The notes: generated by a model from the letters alone, not told the origin. 64,000 nucleotides of DNA from CBDBBY01 sp965203795 (GCA_965203795.1 OZ241915.1:3472001-3536000); one strand, 5' to 3'; counted from the first letter of the stretch, positions 1-9,089 are shown. Translations and numbers: made by a program.

Positions 1-912
1 GCGCCGGCGATCGCGTTCGGCCAATGGCTGGTCGTCGCCTTTCCGATCGGAGTCGTGATGCTCGCCGCCGCCTGGATTCTGATCACGCAGGTTCTGTACC
101 GCGCGCCGGCCGACATGTCGGTCGGCCGGGAGGCGATCGAAAAGGAGCGCGACCAGCTAGGCCCGGTAACCTACGAGCAGAAGGTGGTGCTCGCGGTGTT
201 CGCGTTGACGGCGCTGCTCTGGGTTTTCCGGGTGGATCTGAATTTCGGAGCGGTAGCAATCCCGGGCTGGTCGCGGCTGCTGCCGGACCCGAAGCTCGTC
301 GACGACGGCACGGTCGCTATCGCCATGGCGTCGCTACTGTTCCTGATTCCGTCGCGCGACCGGGCCGACGGGCGAACGCGGATCATGGGAGCGGATGTGA
401 TTCCGAGGCTGCCTTGGAACGTCGTGCTGCTGATCGGCGGAGGGCTGGCGCTCGCTTCGGGCTTCCAGAAAACCGGGCTTGCCGCGCTGATCGGCGGCCA
501 GTTCGAAGCGGCGGCCGTGCTTCCGACATTCCTGCTCATCCTCCTGGTTTGCGCCGGGATCACGCTTCTGACCGAGCTGACCAGCAACACCGCGACGACG
601 GAGATGATCCTTCCCATCCTCGCGTCGGTCGCCGTCGCGACGGGCACGCATCCGCTTGTTCTCATGATCCCCGCGACAATGTCCGCCTCCTGCGCTTTCA
701 TGCTCCCGGTCGCCACGCCGCCGAACGCGATCGTGTTCGGCAGCAACAGGGTGCTGATCGCGGAAATGGCCCGGGCGGGGATCTTCCTGAACATCGCCGG
801 AATTCTGGTGATTTCCTCAATCGTCTACACGCTCGGGCTTGTCGTGTTCGGCATCGACCCATCGGTCATTCCGGATTGGGCGGCTTCGATTTCCCAAGAG
901 GGCGGCAGCTGA
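1..912 (+). CDS. DASS/SLC13-family anion:sodium symporter (5' end outside window)
   Basis: The reading frame is open to the window edge, so the N-terminal half is missing. The 303 visible residues contain several long hydrophobic segments and a Ser-Asn-Thr-Ala stretch (TSNTATTEMILP) that matches the SNT-type substrate/sodium signature of the divalent anion:Na+ symporter family. A second loop, LPVATPPNAIVFG, matches the C-terminal repeat of the same family. Members import sulfate or C4-dicarboxylates across the inner membrane. Substrate cannot be told from this fragment. The gene ends 109 bases before the next likely start. Confidence 0.85.
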   Translation, partial: APAIAFGQWLVVAFPIGVVMLAAAWILITQVLYRAPADMSVGREAIEKERDQLGPVTYEQKVVLAVFALTALLWVFRVDLNFGAVAIPGWSRLLPDPKLVDDGTVAIAMASLLFLIPSRDRADGRTRIMGADVIPRLPWNVVLLIGGGLALASGFQKTGLAALIGGQFEAAAVLPTFLLILLVCAGITLLTELTSNTATTEMILPILASVAVATGTHPLVLMIPATMSASCAFMLPVATPPNAIVFGSNRVLIAEMARAGIFLNIAGILVISSIVYTLGLVVFGIDPSVIPDWAASISQEGGS

Positions 913-1021
913 TCGGCGGCCGCGCGAAGCGACATCCGGCCGGATTCCGCCGGAAGGGGCAACCGGTCCAGGCAGGGTGCGACAGCGGCCAGCCGCCGGG
1001 ACGGCCTGCGGGCTCCGCCCG

Positions 1022-1825
1022 TTGAAGATCGACCGAGCGACGCTGGCGCGAAGGAGGCGCAGGGCTTCACGGCTTCCGCGCCAAGCAACGTTTCTGTTCG
1101 AGGTCGCGGCCTCCGAATTCCGGGAGCGGCTTGCCGACGTCAATCGCGAATTCCGCGAAATCTGCGTCGTGACCGGGCATGCGGGATTCTGGAGCCGGGA
1201 GTTGCCCGGCGCTGCCGTGGTGGAGGATTCCGAGACGCTGGAATTCGGCGGGCGGCGATTCGATGCGATCCTGCACGCGCTTTCGCTGCATTGGGCAGCG
1301 GACCCGGTGGGCCAGCTGGTCCAGTGCCGCCTGGCGCTCAAGCCCGACGCGATCATGATCGCGGCCTTGTTCGGCGGGGGCACGCTTTCCGAATTGCGGC
1401 ATTGCATCGCCGCGGCCGAAACCGAGATCACTGGCGGCGCGAGCCCGCGGGTCGCTCCGATGGGCGAAATCCGGGCCCTCGGCGGGCTGCTCCAGCGCGC
1501 CGGGTATTCGCTTCCGGTAGCGGATGCCGTGGCGCGCGCAGTCGAGTACGAAAGCGTCCGGGAGCTGATGCTGGACGTGCGATCCATGGGCGAAACGAAT
1601 GCATTGCACGACAGGTCAAGGCGATTCGCGCCGCGGCGGCTGTTCGAGGAGACCGAACGCATTTACCGAGCGGCCTATCCAGGGTCGCGAAAGGCCATCT
1701 CCGCAACGTTCGAATGCCTTTTCCTGACGGGCTGGGCTCCCGGCGCCGGTCAGCAGCAGCCGCTCAGCCCGGGGTCTGCGCAAGTCAGCTTGGCTGAAGC
1801 GCTGAGGGGCGGCAGAGACCAATGA
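1022..1825 (+). CDS. SAM-dependent methyltransferase, BioC/NDUFAF5-like
   Basis: The 267-residue product ends in a pattern typical of alphaproteobacterial BioC/NDUFAF5-like methyltransferases: a DVRSMGETNAL stretch, then FECLFLTGWAP near the C-terminus. The N-terminus is Arg-rich (DRATLARRRRRAS), as in the family. I chose the TTG at 1022 because it sits just before this conserved start; the frame stays open further upstream with atypical sequence. The glycine-rich SAM loop is poorly preserved (CVVTGHAGFW), so activity is uncertain. Its stop overlaps the start of hemH by four bases (ATGA), so the two genes are translationally coupled. Substrate unknown. Confidence 0.75.
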   Translation: MKIDRATLARRRRRASRLPRQATFLFEVAASEFRERLADVNREFREICVVTGHAGFWSRELPGAAVVEDSETLEFGGRRFDAILHALSLHWAADPVGQLVQCRLALKPDAIMIAALFGGGTLSELRHCIAAAETEITGGASPRVAPMGEIRALGGLLQRAGYSLPVADAVARAVEYESVRELMLDVRSMGETNALHDRSRRFAPRRLFEETERIYRAAYPGSRKAISATFECLFLTGWAPGAGQQQPLSPGSAQVSLAEALRGGRDQ

Positions 1826-2877
1826 CCAGGAGACGAAGCCTGAAGCCCGAGCACGCCCCGGACGATCATCCGGACGCTGCTTTCGGCCGCACCGGCGTGC
1901 TCATTGCCAATCTGGGCACTCCCGATGGCTACGGCTATTGGCAGATGCGGCGCTACCTGAGCGAGTTCCTGTCGGACAGGCGCGTCATCGACTACCCCGC
2001 ATGGAAGTGGCAGCCCGTACTGCAGCTGATCGTTCTCACGAAACGGCCGTTCAGTTCCGGAAAGGCCTACGAAAGCATCTGGAACAAGGAAGCCGACGAA
2101 AGTCCGCTCGCAACCATCACGAAAGAGCAGACTAGGCGGCTATCGGAACGCCTCAGCGACGAGTTCGGCGACGAGGTGGTTGCGGATTATTGCATGCGCT
2201 ACGGCAACCCTTCGACGCCTTCGAAACTGCGCATGCTGGCCGAGAGCGGCTGCCGAAGAATCCTGTTTCTGCCGCTTTATCCGCAGTACTCCGCGGCAAC
2301 GACCGCAAGCGCGAACGACAAGCTGTTCCGGTCATTGGCGGACATGAACTGGCAGCCGACGGTGCGCGTCGTCGAACCGTACTTCGACGATCCTCGCTAC
2401 ATCGATGCGCTTGCGCGCGGCATCGAACACGCCGTCGGCTCGCTGGAGTTCGAACCGGAACTGCTGCTGGCGTCCTATCACGGGCTTCCGAAGAGGTATC
2501 TCGACCAAGGCGACCCGTACCATTGCCACTGCCGAAAGACGTCCCGCCTGCTTCTCGCGAGGCTCGGCTGGGAACCGGGCCGGTTCGCGACCTCGTTCCA
2601 ATCGCGTTTCGGACCCGAGGAATGGCTGCGCCCGTACACAATCGAAGAGGCCATTCGGCTTCCGCGCGAAGGGGTGAAGCGCCTCGCGGTTATAGCGCCG
2701 GGATTCGCGTCGGACTGCGTTGAAACGCTCGAAGAAATCGACATGGGCATCAGGGAAGCATTCCTCGGCGCCGGAGGCGAGGAATTCGCGTACGTCCCGT
2801 GCCTGAACGCCAGCGATGGGCACATCGACATGCTGTTCGAACTCGTCCGGGACAATCTTTCTGGCTGGGTCGGCTGA
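1822..2877 (+). CDS. hemH: Ferrochelatase
   Basis: Inserts ferrous iron into protoporphyrin IX, the last step of protoheme synthesis. The 351-residue product has the family's N-terminal VLIANLGTPDG stretch, the catalytic-histidine motif SYHGLPKRY, the CHCRKTSRLL stretch, and the ETLEEI motif containing the conserved glutamate. Length is normal. It overlaps the upstream methyltransferase gene. In many alphaproteobacteria hemH or hemE lies beside rho and oriC; here hemH is about 60 kb from the origin and hemJ stayed next to rho. Confidence 0.96.
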   Translation: MTRRRSLKPEHAPDDHPDAAFGRTGVLIANLGTPDGYGYWQMRRYLSEFLSDRRVIDYPAWKWQPVLQLIVLTKRPFSSGKAYESIWNKEADESPLATITKEQTRRLSERLSDEFGDEVVADYCMRYGNPSTPSKLRMLAESGCRRILFLPLYPQYSAATTASANDKLFRSLADMNWQPTVRVVEPYFDDPRYIDALARGIEHAVGSLEFEPELLLASYHGLPKRYLDQGDPYHCHCRKTSRLLLARLGWEPGRFATSFQSRFGPEEWLRPYTIEEAIRLPREGVKRLAVIAPGFASDCVETLEEIDMGIREAFLGAGGEEFAYVPCLNASDGHIDMLFELVRDNLSGWVG

Positions 2878-3019
2878 AGTTCGGACGCCTGTGGAACACA
2901 CGTGCGTTCAATCCGCTTCGCGGGTCCTCCGGCGGCGCGCTCGACATCTCCGACGGACTTGATGCATCCGTCCTGATCCAAATCCACGAATCGCTCTCCC
3001 GCTGCGGGAACAGCCCGGG

Positions 3020-4336
3020 TCAGCCCGCTTCATTCAGATTCTTCAAGATTTGGAGAGCGTTCTCTTCAACGATTCGCGCAACATCCTCGATCATCGGCAC
3101 TGCCGCACCCTTATGCGCAGCCACGGCCTCGGTCGCCGCAACGCGCTCGGCGACCATGGCGTCGACCAGTTCCTCTACCCGGAGCCTCAACCCTCTCCGG
3201 TTCAAACCCGGCTCGTCGGCGATCCGATCCCAATGCCGGCCAAGCAGGTCACGCGGCTTCCGCTTGCGGCCCGCAAGCAACTGGGCGTGGTACTGATTGA
3301 TTCCCCTATCCTTCCAGCGCAGAACCGTTGAGACGTCGTACAACGGAGCCAATCTTCGCTCGCCGCCAAGAATCATCGAGTAGTTCTTGGCATGGGCGTC
3401 GGTGTTAGCCGCAAGAACATTGAAGATCACCTGATCGATCAGCTTCACCGCATCGCTGGAAGGCAAGTGCCTGCGTGTCGCGAGCAATGCCTTGAGATCA
3501 AGGCCGGGCACCGTGCCGCGCTCGTATTTCTGGCTAGGATAAAGCCCGTTGGCCTGGGCGAAATCCTCCTGATGAAGCCGACGGATGCCGCCGTTGTTTT
3601 CCGCCTTTCGATCGTATCTGAGCACGGCGAGCGCCTTGCGGTCGCCTGCCTGGATGATCCCTGTTTCCACAGCTGGAATTCCTATCCTTCCTGCAAGGGT
3701 CAGGCAGTAGGCTTCATTCTCGACAATTCCCGGAAGCCGAGGGTTGTCCGGCTTGATGATGACCGTGGACGGCGCGCCCGATTTTGGAATTGCGAGGCGG
3801 TCGCGGTCTCCAGGCAATCGGAGGCGGGCCTGACCTTCGCCGTCGATGACCGCCAAGGCTGTCTTTTTCTGCCCTCCGGCCAACGATGTCCGCACGCCGT
3901 CTTCACCTGCAAGGAAAGGCTTGGCATCCAATTCGCCGATGTGTCGTGCGAGTGCTTCACTGTCGGTGCTTGCCCTATGCCGATCGCCCAACGATTCGAA
4001 TTCCCAATCAGATTCAACGCTTGGTTGCCCAATCGAAACTGCACCTGCCGTGTCTCCTCCGACTTCCTTGAGGATTGCCAACGAATCCATAGGCGACAGG
4101 CCCAATGCTTGAGCCAGCGCCTTCAGCTGCCGATGTTCGGGAAGAAGGTTGGATAGCCAAGGCGAAGCGACATCGTTTCCGTAGACCGCCAAGGAAAGCG
4201 GCATCGTCGCGGACAGAGGGAAGCTTTGCTCGTCCTTGAGCCACTCCTGGGCGTACGCGATTCTGACGCCGGACGATGCATCGAACCCGACACGGCCGAC
4301 GAGGGCGGCTCCGCAGTATATGTCCGTAACGTCCAA
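3020..4336 (-). CDS. hipA: HipA-type Ser/Thr kinase toxin
   Basis: The 438-residue product matches HipA: an N-terminal HipA_N segment (GRVGFD), an ejectable-serine region resembling SVAGAQEKTAL (here LAGGQKKTALAVI), the nucleotide-binding VIIKPDN stretch, the catalytic NTDAHAKNYS loop and the metal-binding PLYDVS. E. coli HipA phosphorylates glutamyl-tRNA synthetase and causes persistence; the target here is unknown. The start is a TTG nine bases after the hipB stop, so the pair forms an operon with the antitoxin first. All catalytic elements appear intact. Confidence 0.93.
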   Translation of the reverse strand: MDVTDIYCGAALVGRVGFDASSGVRIAYAQEWLKDEQSFPLSATMPLSLAVYGNDVASPWLSNLLPEHRQLKALAQALGLSPMDSLAILKEVGGDTAGAVSIGQPSVESDWEFESLGDRHRASTDSEALARHIGELDAKPFLAGEDGVRTSLAGGQKKTALAVIDGEGQARLRLPGDRDRLAIPKSGAPSTVIIKPDNPRLPGIVENEAYCLTLAGRIGIPAVETGIIQAGDRKALAVLRYDRKAENNGGIRRLHQEDFAQANGLYPSQKYERGTVPGLDLKALLATRRHLPSSDAVKLIDQVIFNVLAANTDAHAKNYSMILGGERRLAPLYDVSTVLRWKDRGINQYHAQLLAGRKRKPRDLLGRHWDRIADEPGLNRRGLRLRVEELVDAMVAERVAATEAVAAHKGAAVPMIEDVARIVEENALQILKNLNEAG

Positions 4337-4345
4337 TTCCGGCGG

Positions 4346-4648
4346 TCACCGGTTGCCGGCGCCGTTCCCGAAAAAAGCGGCCCTTTCCGAAACAGCCCCG
4401 CGATCCGGATTTTCGGCGTGCTTCCCGAACAGATCAGGCAGGTCCGCGTTAACGGCCCGAGCAAGCGAGACCAAGGTGGAAAGCTTCACATCCCGGTTTC
4501 CTCTTTCGATGTGCGATACCGTCGGCACTGCCGCGCCGGACAGCAGCGACAGCTGTTCCAAGGTAAGCCCTGCCGCCCTGCGCCTGCTGCGGAGTTCGCG
4601 CCCGATCGCGGCCGCCCACTCCCTCGCTTGCGGGTCGTTGTGCATCAT
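4346..4648 (-). CDS. hipB: HipB-type XRE antitoxin/repressor
   Basis: A 100-residue helix-turn-helix protein of the XRE family. The HTH spans about residues 15-70 (LRSRRRAAGLTLEQLS, then TVSHIERGNRDV). It is immediately upstream of hipA and is expected to neutralise HipA and repress the operon. Two ATGs start the frame (4648 and 4645), with a run of five Gs just upstream. A Cys- and Asp-free acidic tail (DLFGKHAENPD) follows the HTH. Confidence 0.9.
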   Translation of the reverse strand: MMHNDPQAREWAAAIGRELRSRRRAAGLTLEQLSLLSGAAVPTVSHIERGNRDVKLSTLVSLARAVNADLPDLFGKHAENPDRGAVSERAAFFGNGAGNR

Positions 4649-4963
4649 GCCCCCAATTTAGCGTCCGCGATACATTCGATCACTTTACGCCACTTATTTG
4701 AAAAATTTTATCGTCAAGGTAAATTTTGTCTGAATTGCTCCCGGACTGACACGCGCTTTCCACACCGACCCGCAGCCCGAACGGGTACGCACTCAAGCTG
4801 GCTATCCTGTGCCTCGAACCGGCGGATTCCAAGCGGAATGAAGCTGGATGTGGCAACCAAGGACCGCGGAAGGCCTGTTCCCGGCTCGGCGGAACGCTGC
4901 ACGCAATTTATCGCCTACGACAAATCGGGGGTCCCTTTTGTAAATTGCACGGCATTTTTACTT

Positions 4964-5073
4964 CAACGATAAATTGACTGATTTGATGGCACCAAATCCG
5001 TGTTTTTGACCCCAACGATAAATTGAGGGGCTTAGCTGCGCAAAACGCGCTGTTTTGACCTCAACGATAAATT
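4964..5073. repeat. Three CAACGATAAATT units at an exact 49-base period
   Basis: CAACGATAAATT occurs at 4964, 5013 and 5062, each exactly 49 bases apart, and again at 5259. At 5013 and 5062 the motif is preceded by TTTTGACC plus one or two pyrimidines; at 4964 the preceding bases are TTTTTACTT. The intervening bases differ. The fourth copy fuses to the end of the third 37-base repeat described next, so both repeat types belong to one cluster. Confidence 0.8.
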
Positions 5074-5077
5074 AAGC

Positions 5078-5262
5078 GGCTCAACGGGACTGCGCCCGGA
5101 TTTTTCATCCCAACATCCGATGCGCAAAGTGGGAATGCCGCTGGGCCCGGGCTCAACGGGACTGCGCCCGGATTTTTCATCCCAACCCTTTCTGATTTCC
5201 GGCAGCGCCTCCAAAGCGGCGGGCGGGCTCAACGGGACTGCGCCCGGATTTTTCATCCCAAC
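5078..5262. repeat. Three identical 37-base repeats with 35- and 39-base spacers
   Basis: Identical 37-base copies lie at 5078-5114, 5150-5186 and 5226-5262. Each begins GGCTCAACGGGACTG and ends TTTTTCATCCCAAC. The spacers (5115-5149 and 5187-5225) are unrelated to each other. A short inverted repeat (CGGG...CCCG) lies inside each copy. The geometry resembles a minimal CRISPR array, but there are only three units, no cas genes in the window and a second repeat type alongside. A dispersed intergenic repeat family is more likely. Confidence 0.8.
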
Positions 5263-5403
5263 GATAAATTGCGCCATGAATGCCGGATTCGGGCCGTAAT
5301 TTATCGTTTACGTGAAATCGAAACGCTGCCGAACCGTGCCGAAAGCACTGCGAGCGCCCGCGGCGACGAACGCAGGGAAGTGTCCGGACCGATGCGGTCG
5401 GAC

Positions 5404-5805
5404 TTAGATCCAGTCCGTCAGAATCGGCAGCAGCGGCTTGTCGGCCGGCGGCATCGGGTAGGATCGCAGGTCGCGCGGCCGGACCCATTTCAGTTCGCTG
5501 TGGGCGCGGCCGCAGGCCGGGATTCCGTTCCAAGTCCGGCAAACGAACAGCGGCATCAGAAGATGGAAATCCTCGTACTCGTGGCTCGCGAAAGCCAGCG
5601 GTGCAAGGCAGCTGCGCCACGTGTCGATCCCCAGCTCCTCCCGCAATTCCCGAACCAAGGCCGTCTCGGGTGACTCGCCGTCTTCAACCTTGCCGCCCGG
5701 GAATTCCCACAAGCCGCCGAGAAAGGCCCCGTCCGGCCTCTTTGCGAGCAGAATCCGGCCGTCCGGGTCGACGAGCGCCGCCGCCGAGACCAGCACGAGC
5801 TTCAT
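5404..5805 (-). CDS. mutT: Nudix hydrolase, MutT-type (8-oxo-dGTP diphosphatase)
   Basis: A 133-residue protein with the complete Nudix box, from GGKVEDGES through REELGI, at about residues 37-60. MutT enzymes hydrolyse 8-oxo-dGTP to keep oxidised guanine out of DNA. I used the ATG at 5805, which begins MKLVLVSAAALV as in the family and overlaps the argJ stop by four bases; the frame extends upstream but only as argJ antisense-free noise. Clustering of argJ with mutT is common in alphaproteobacteria. Confidence 0.9.
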   Translation of the reverse strand: MKLVLVSAAALVDPDGRILLAKRPDGAFLGGLWEFPGGKVEDGESPETALVRELREELGIDTWRSCLAPLAFASHEYEDFHLLMPLFVCRTWNGIPACGRAHSELKWVRPRDLRSYPMPPADKPLLPILTDWI

Positions 5806-7130
5806 GAACGATAGTCTGCGTTGACCGAGACGTACCCGCTGGAAAAATCGCAAGTCCACACTGTCGCGGCGCCGTTCCCGAGGCCCAGGTCGACTCGTAT
5901 CGCGATCTCCTTTCCCCGCATGTGCGCTGCCGCTTCCTCCTCGCGATAGCGCGGCGACACGCAACCCGCCTCGGCGACCACGCTATCGCCGAACCGGATG
6001 GAAACGCGATCCCTGTCCGCTTTCGCGCCGGACTTCCCGATCGCCATGACCACGCGTCCCCAGTTGGGGTCCTCGCCGAACACGGCCGTCTTCACCAAGG
6101 GCGAATTCGCTATCGACTTCGCCACCAGCTCCGCATCGCTCTCGGAGGCCGCGCCGGCAACCTGCACTTCCACGAACTTGGTTGCGCCTTCGCCATCGCG
6201 GGCCAGCTGCTTCGCCAGATCCTCCATGACGGCGCGCAGCGATTCGGCGAACAATGATCCGCTCTCCGAACCGCTGTCGGCGATCATCGGCGCCCCTGAT
6301 CGGCCGGTAGCCACGACGATCAGCGTATCGGACGTCGATGTGTCGCCGTCCACGGTGACGCGGTTGAAAGTGGTTCGGGCCGCCTGCGAAACAATGTCTT
6401 GGAGCGCCGCCTGCCCAACCGCCGCGTCGGTGAATATGAACGAGAGCATTGTCGCCATTTCGGGCGCGATCATCCCCGAACCCTTCGCGAATCCGGCGAT
6501 CCCGACGGGAACATCGCCGATCCGGAACCTTGCGCCTGCGCCCTTCGGAAACGAGTCCGTGGTCATGATCGCGCGCGCCGCGGCTTCGATCTCTCCTGGC
6601 GCAAGCCTCCCGGCCAAATCCGAAACGACGGCCCGAATTCGTTCCGCAGGCAGCGGCACGCCGATGACGCCGGTCGATGCCGTGAACACCTGACTCTCCG
6701 GAATCCCCGCCGCCCGCGCGACGGCGCCCGACAACAACTCGACAGCCTCGAACCCCGACGAGCCGGTGAATGCGTTCGAGTTCCCCGAGTTCGCGAGAAT
6801 GGCCAGCCCGTCGCCCAAAGCGTCCGATCCCGCGATCGATGCCAATTTGCGCTCGCAGTCGATGACGGGAGCGGAACGGGTCGCCGAACGAGTGAACACG
6901 CCGGCCGCCGCGCATCCGGGCGCAACCCGGACCAGCATCACATCGTCCCGCCCCTCGTAATGGACTCCTGCGGCGCTCGCCGCGAATTCGACGCCGCCGA
7001 TTTCAGGCAGGTCCGGAAATCCGCCCGCCGGAGCAAGCGGCGAGACGGACCCACGCGTCGAACGCGCTTCCGGAAGCCCGCGGAGCCGCCGGATTTCACG
7101 TTTCAGGCGCTTGATTTTCTTTTTGGCCAT
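5802..7130 (-). CDS. argJ: Bifunctional ornithine acetyltransferase/N-acetylglutamate synthase
   Basis: Transfers acetyl groups from N-acetylornithine to glutamate in the cyclic arginine pathway. The 442-residue precursor carries the autocleavage region KGSGMIAPEMATML, where cleavage before the threonine makes alpha and beta chains and exposes the catalytic Thr. NSGNSNAFTG, VFTASTGVIG and FNRVTVDGDTSTSD are further family stretches. There is a Lys/Arg-rich N-terminal extension (MAKKKIKRLKREIRRLRG) before the conserved SPLAP start. It is followed by mutT with a four-base overlap. Confidence 0.95.
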   Translation of the reverse strand: MAKKKIKRLKREIRRLRGLPEARSTRGSVSPLAPAGGFPDLPEIGGVEFAASAAGVHYEGRDDVMLVRVAPGCAAAGVFTRSATRSAPVIDCERKLASIAGSDALGDGLAILANSGNSNAFTGSSGFEAVELLSGAVARAAGIPESQVFTASTGVIGVPLPAERIRAVVSDLAGRLAPGEIEAAARAIMTTDSFPKGAGARFRIGDVPVGIAGFAKGSGMIAPEMATMLSFIFTDAAVGQAALQDIVSQAARTTFNRVTVDGDTSTSDTLIVVATGRSGAPMIADSGSESGSLFAESLRAVMEDLAKQLARDGEGATKFVEVQVAGAASESDAELVAKSIANSPLVKTAVFGEDPNWGRVVMAIGKSGAKADRDRVSIRFGDSVVAEAGCVSPRYREEEAAAHMRGKEIAIRVDLGLGNGAATVWTCDFSSGYVSVNADYRS

Positions 7131-7210
7131 TTTGCCTTTCGCGCCGCCGCCAAGCGCGGATTCCGCGCGACCCTTGGACGAAAGCCCGATTGATTCAGCT
7201 GGACGGAACC

Positions 7211-7242
7211 TGCCGGACGATGCCGCAAGGCACCGTCCGGCA
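7211..7242 (-). terminator. Strong GC-rich hairpin after the 5'-nucleotidase gene
   Basis: A near-perfect stem: nine paired bases (TGCCGGACG/CGTCCGGCA), one mismatch, then TGCC/GGCA closing a four-base GCAA loop. It lies between the stop of the nucleotidase gene and argJ, both on the minus strand. There is no clear T-run after the stem, so a Rho-independent terminator is plausible but unproven; it could also stabilise the mRNA end. Confidence 0.5.
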
Positions 7243-7281
7243 ATTCGCCGCGCCGGGATTTCCGGCGCGAGGCTTGGCGCG

Positions 7282-8796
7282 CTACTCCGCCGGCGAAAGG
7301 CGTCCTTCCACCATGGGGGAAACGGTTCCCCTCGACGAGATGTAATCGAACATCTGGACTGTCATCAGAACGGACGCGTTCTCGTCGACGATCCGGGGCT
7401 TGTCCTTGAAGAGCGCAAACCCGTCGCCGCCGCCGGCGACGTAATCGTTCACGGCAAGCGAGTACGACGCACCGGGGTCGATGGGCGCCCCGTCCCTCGT
7501 GACCTCCACAACCCGGCTGCCGGGAGGCTGGGCCAAATCGTACGCGACTTCGATGCCGGAAACGTGAAGGAACCGTCCGGCGCCCTTCTCGACCTGGCTG
7601 AACCCGTTTTCCAACGCGTCCACAACGTCCTGTCCGGTAACCTCCAGAACAACCGTCTTGTTGCCGAACGGAAGCTCCTCCATGACGTGCCGCCGCGAAA
7701 TCACCGATCCGGGGGCGTATTCGCGATTCGCCCGGATTCCGCCGCCGTTCATGAATCCGATGTCCGCACCGGTAGCGTCGCGCACCGCGTCCGCAATCAG
7801 GTTTCCGATGGCCGCTTCCTTCGCGCGAATGGTTTCCCGACGGCTGTCGAGGGCGGTCGCAACCGTTCCGAGCTCGACATCAAGCTCCTTTCCGAGCTCG
7901 GCTTCGTATTCCGCAACGGCGGCCGCCAGCTCGGGATGGGGGTCGACAAGCATCGTGTCCACGACGCGGTACTCGGGACTCCAAACGAATTCCTTGTCGT
8001 CGCCGTCCACGACCTCTTCCATGCGGATGTCGATTACGGTCACCCAGTCGGCCTGTTCTCCGGATTCCGCGTAAAGCACCTTTCCGTTGTAGCTCACTTC
8101 CTGGATATGGTCGTCGCCGCTGAGCAGCAGGTCGACCGCGCCCTGCCGCCGTAGATCCTGGTCCTCGGCGAGATCGGTGTGGGCGAGCGCGATCACCAAG
8201 TCGGCGCCGGCCGACCTCAGCGATTCCGCCTGCTCCGCCGCGACCTCGGTCGCGGGCTGGAACACGTACTCGCCGGGGCTCGACTTTTCAGCAGTCGAGA
8301 CCGTCGTGAGTCCGAAGACGCCGATGCTGTACGGCCCGGCTTCGAGCATGATCGATTTTTGCGCGCCTTCAAGCTGATCGCCTGAAGGATTGGCGTGGTT
8401 GGCGCCCAGAACGGGAAACTGCGCTTCAGCGATGCGCTGTTCGGCAATTTCAGGGCCGAAGTCGAATTCGTGGTTGCCGATGGCCATGGCGGTTAGACCG
8501 ACCTGGTTCAGGAGATCGATCATGTGCGCCCCTTGGTTCATGCCGGACAGGAGCGACGGGGAGATCGTGTCTCCTCCGAACATGACCAGAACCTGTCCGC
8601 CCATTGCCCGTTCCGCTTCGACTACGGCGGCAAGCCTCGCAACGCCGCCTCGGCCGTCTTTCTCCTCCATTCGATCAAGATCGTTGAAGTGCACGATAGT
8701 CACTTCCGCCACCTCCGCGCTGGACGGCGCGGCGAGCGACGCCGCCAGCATGATCGCAACGCAACCCGCACCTGAAACTGCCCGGCTGATGAACAT
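7282..8796 (-). CDS. Exported 5'-nucleotidase/UshA-like metallophosphatase
   Basis: A 504-residue protein with a signal peptide (MFISRAVSGAGCVAIMLAAS, cleavage near SSAEVAE). It has an N-terminal calcineurin-like phosphatase domain (MFGGDTISPS, AIGNHEFDFG, LAHTDLAED, LLLSGDDHIQE) and a C-terminal 5'-nucleotidase domain (NGGGIRANREY, LPFGNKTVVLEVTG). Such enzymes release phosphate from nucleotides or other esters in the periplasm. The first metal motif reads NDLDR rather than the usual Asp-x-His, so one metal ligand may be altered. The start at 8796 is preceded by a GGGGGAGA ribosome-binding site. Confidence 0.88.
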   Translation of the reverse strand: MFISRAVSGAGCVAIMLAASLAAPSSAEVAEVTIVHFNDLDRMEEKDGRGGVARLAAVVEAERAMGGQVLVMFGGDTISPSLLSGMNQGAHMIDLLNQVGLTAMAIGNHEFDFGPEIAEQRIAEAQFPVLGANHANPSGDQLEGAQKSIMLEAGPYSIGVFGLTTVSTAEKSSPGEYVFQPATEVAAEQAESLRSAGADLVIALAHTDLAEDQDLRRQGAVDLLLSGDDHIQEVSYNGKVLYAESGEQADWVTVIDIRMEEVVDGDDKEFVWSPEYRVVDTMLVDPHPELAAAVAEYEAELGKELDVELGTVATALDSRRETIRAKEAAIGNLIADAVRDATGADIGFMNGGGIRANREYAPGSVISRRHVMEELPFGNKTVVLEVTGQDVVDALENGFSQVEKGAGRFLHVSGIEVAYDLAQPPGSRVVEVTRDGAPIDPGASYSLAVNDYVAGGGDGFALFKDKPRIVDENASVLMTVQMFDYISSRGTVSPMVEGRLSPAE

Positions 8797-9089
8797 GGTG
8801 TCTCCCCCTATTTCCCGGGACCGCAATTTTGCGGCCACTCCGCTCGATACCCCTTGCGGGCGCGATTTCAAAGGCGGGATTCTGCCGAATCGCTGTGAAC
8901 CGGCGATCGGCAACCGGGAAAGTTGACTATCGCCGGGTGCGCACATAAATCCCGCTTGGTTTCGCGACTTGGCGGCGCGTGTCCCGGCTGCGGACTGCCG
9001 TTCGGCGAATGCCCGCCGGCTCCGGCAGTCAATTGTTTCGCCAGTCCGGTCCGATTCCGGGCGCATCCCTGAATCTTGAAGGCGGCCCA
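8797..9089. other. Divergent promoter region of the nucleotidase gene and secA
   Basis: 293 bases between the divergent starts at 8796 and 9090. The frame of secA is open upstream of 9090 but is not conserved SecA sequence. No repeat or clear operator was seen; promoters for both genes should lie here. Confidence 0.4.

Larger units (their letters stand above)
4649..5403. other. Non-coding region between hipB and mutT, rich in short repeats
   Basis: No convincing gene is seen in these 755 bases. The right half holds two kinds of short direct repeats, described separately. A 23-base sequence beginning AATTTATCG occurs at 4905-4927 and again, with four differences, at 5298-5320, bracketing the repeat cluster. 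The hipB promoter must lie at the left edge, where AT-rich sequence (4690-4735) contains a TTGACG on the minus strand. Confidence 0.6.

Noticed and set aside
817..1662. Long minus-strand open frames over the methyltransferase gene
   Set aside because: Ser/Arg-rich translation with no domain, antisense to a gene with recognisable family motifs; typical of high-GC DNA.
5078..5262. CRISPR array
   Set aside because: Repeat and spacer sizes fit, but there are only three units, a second repeat type with a different period is mixed in, and no cas gene is present in the window.
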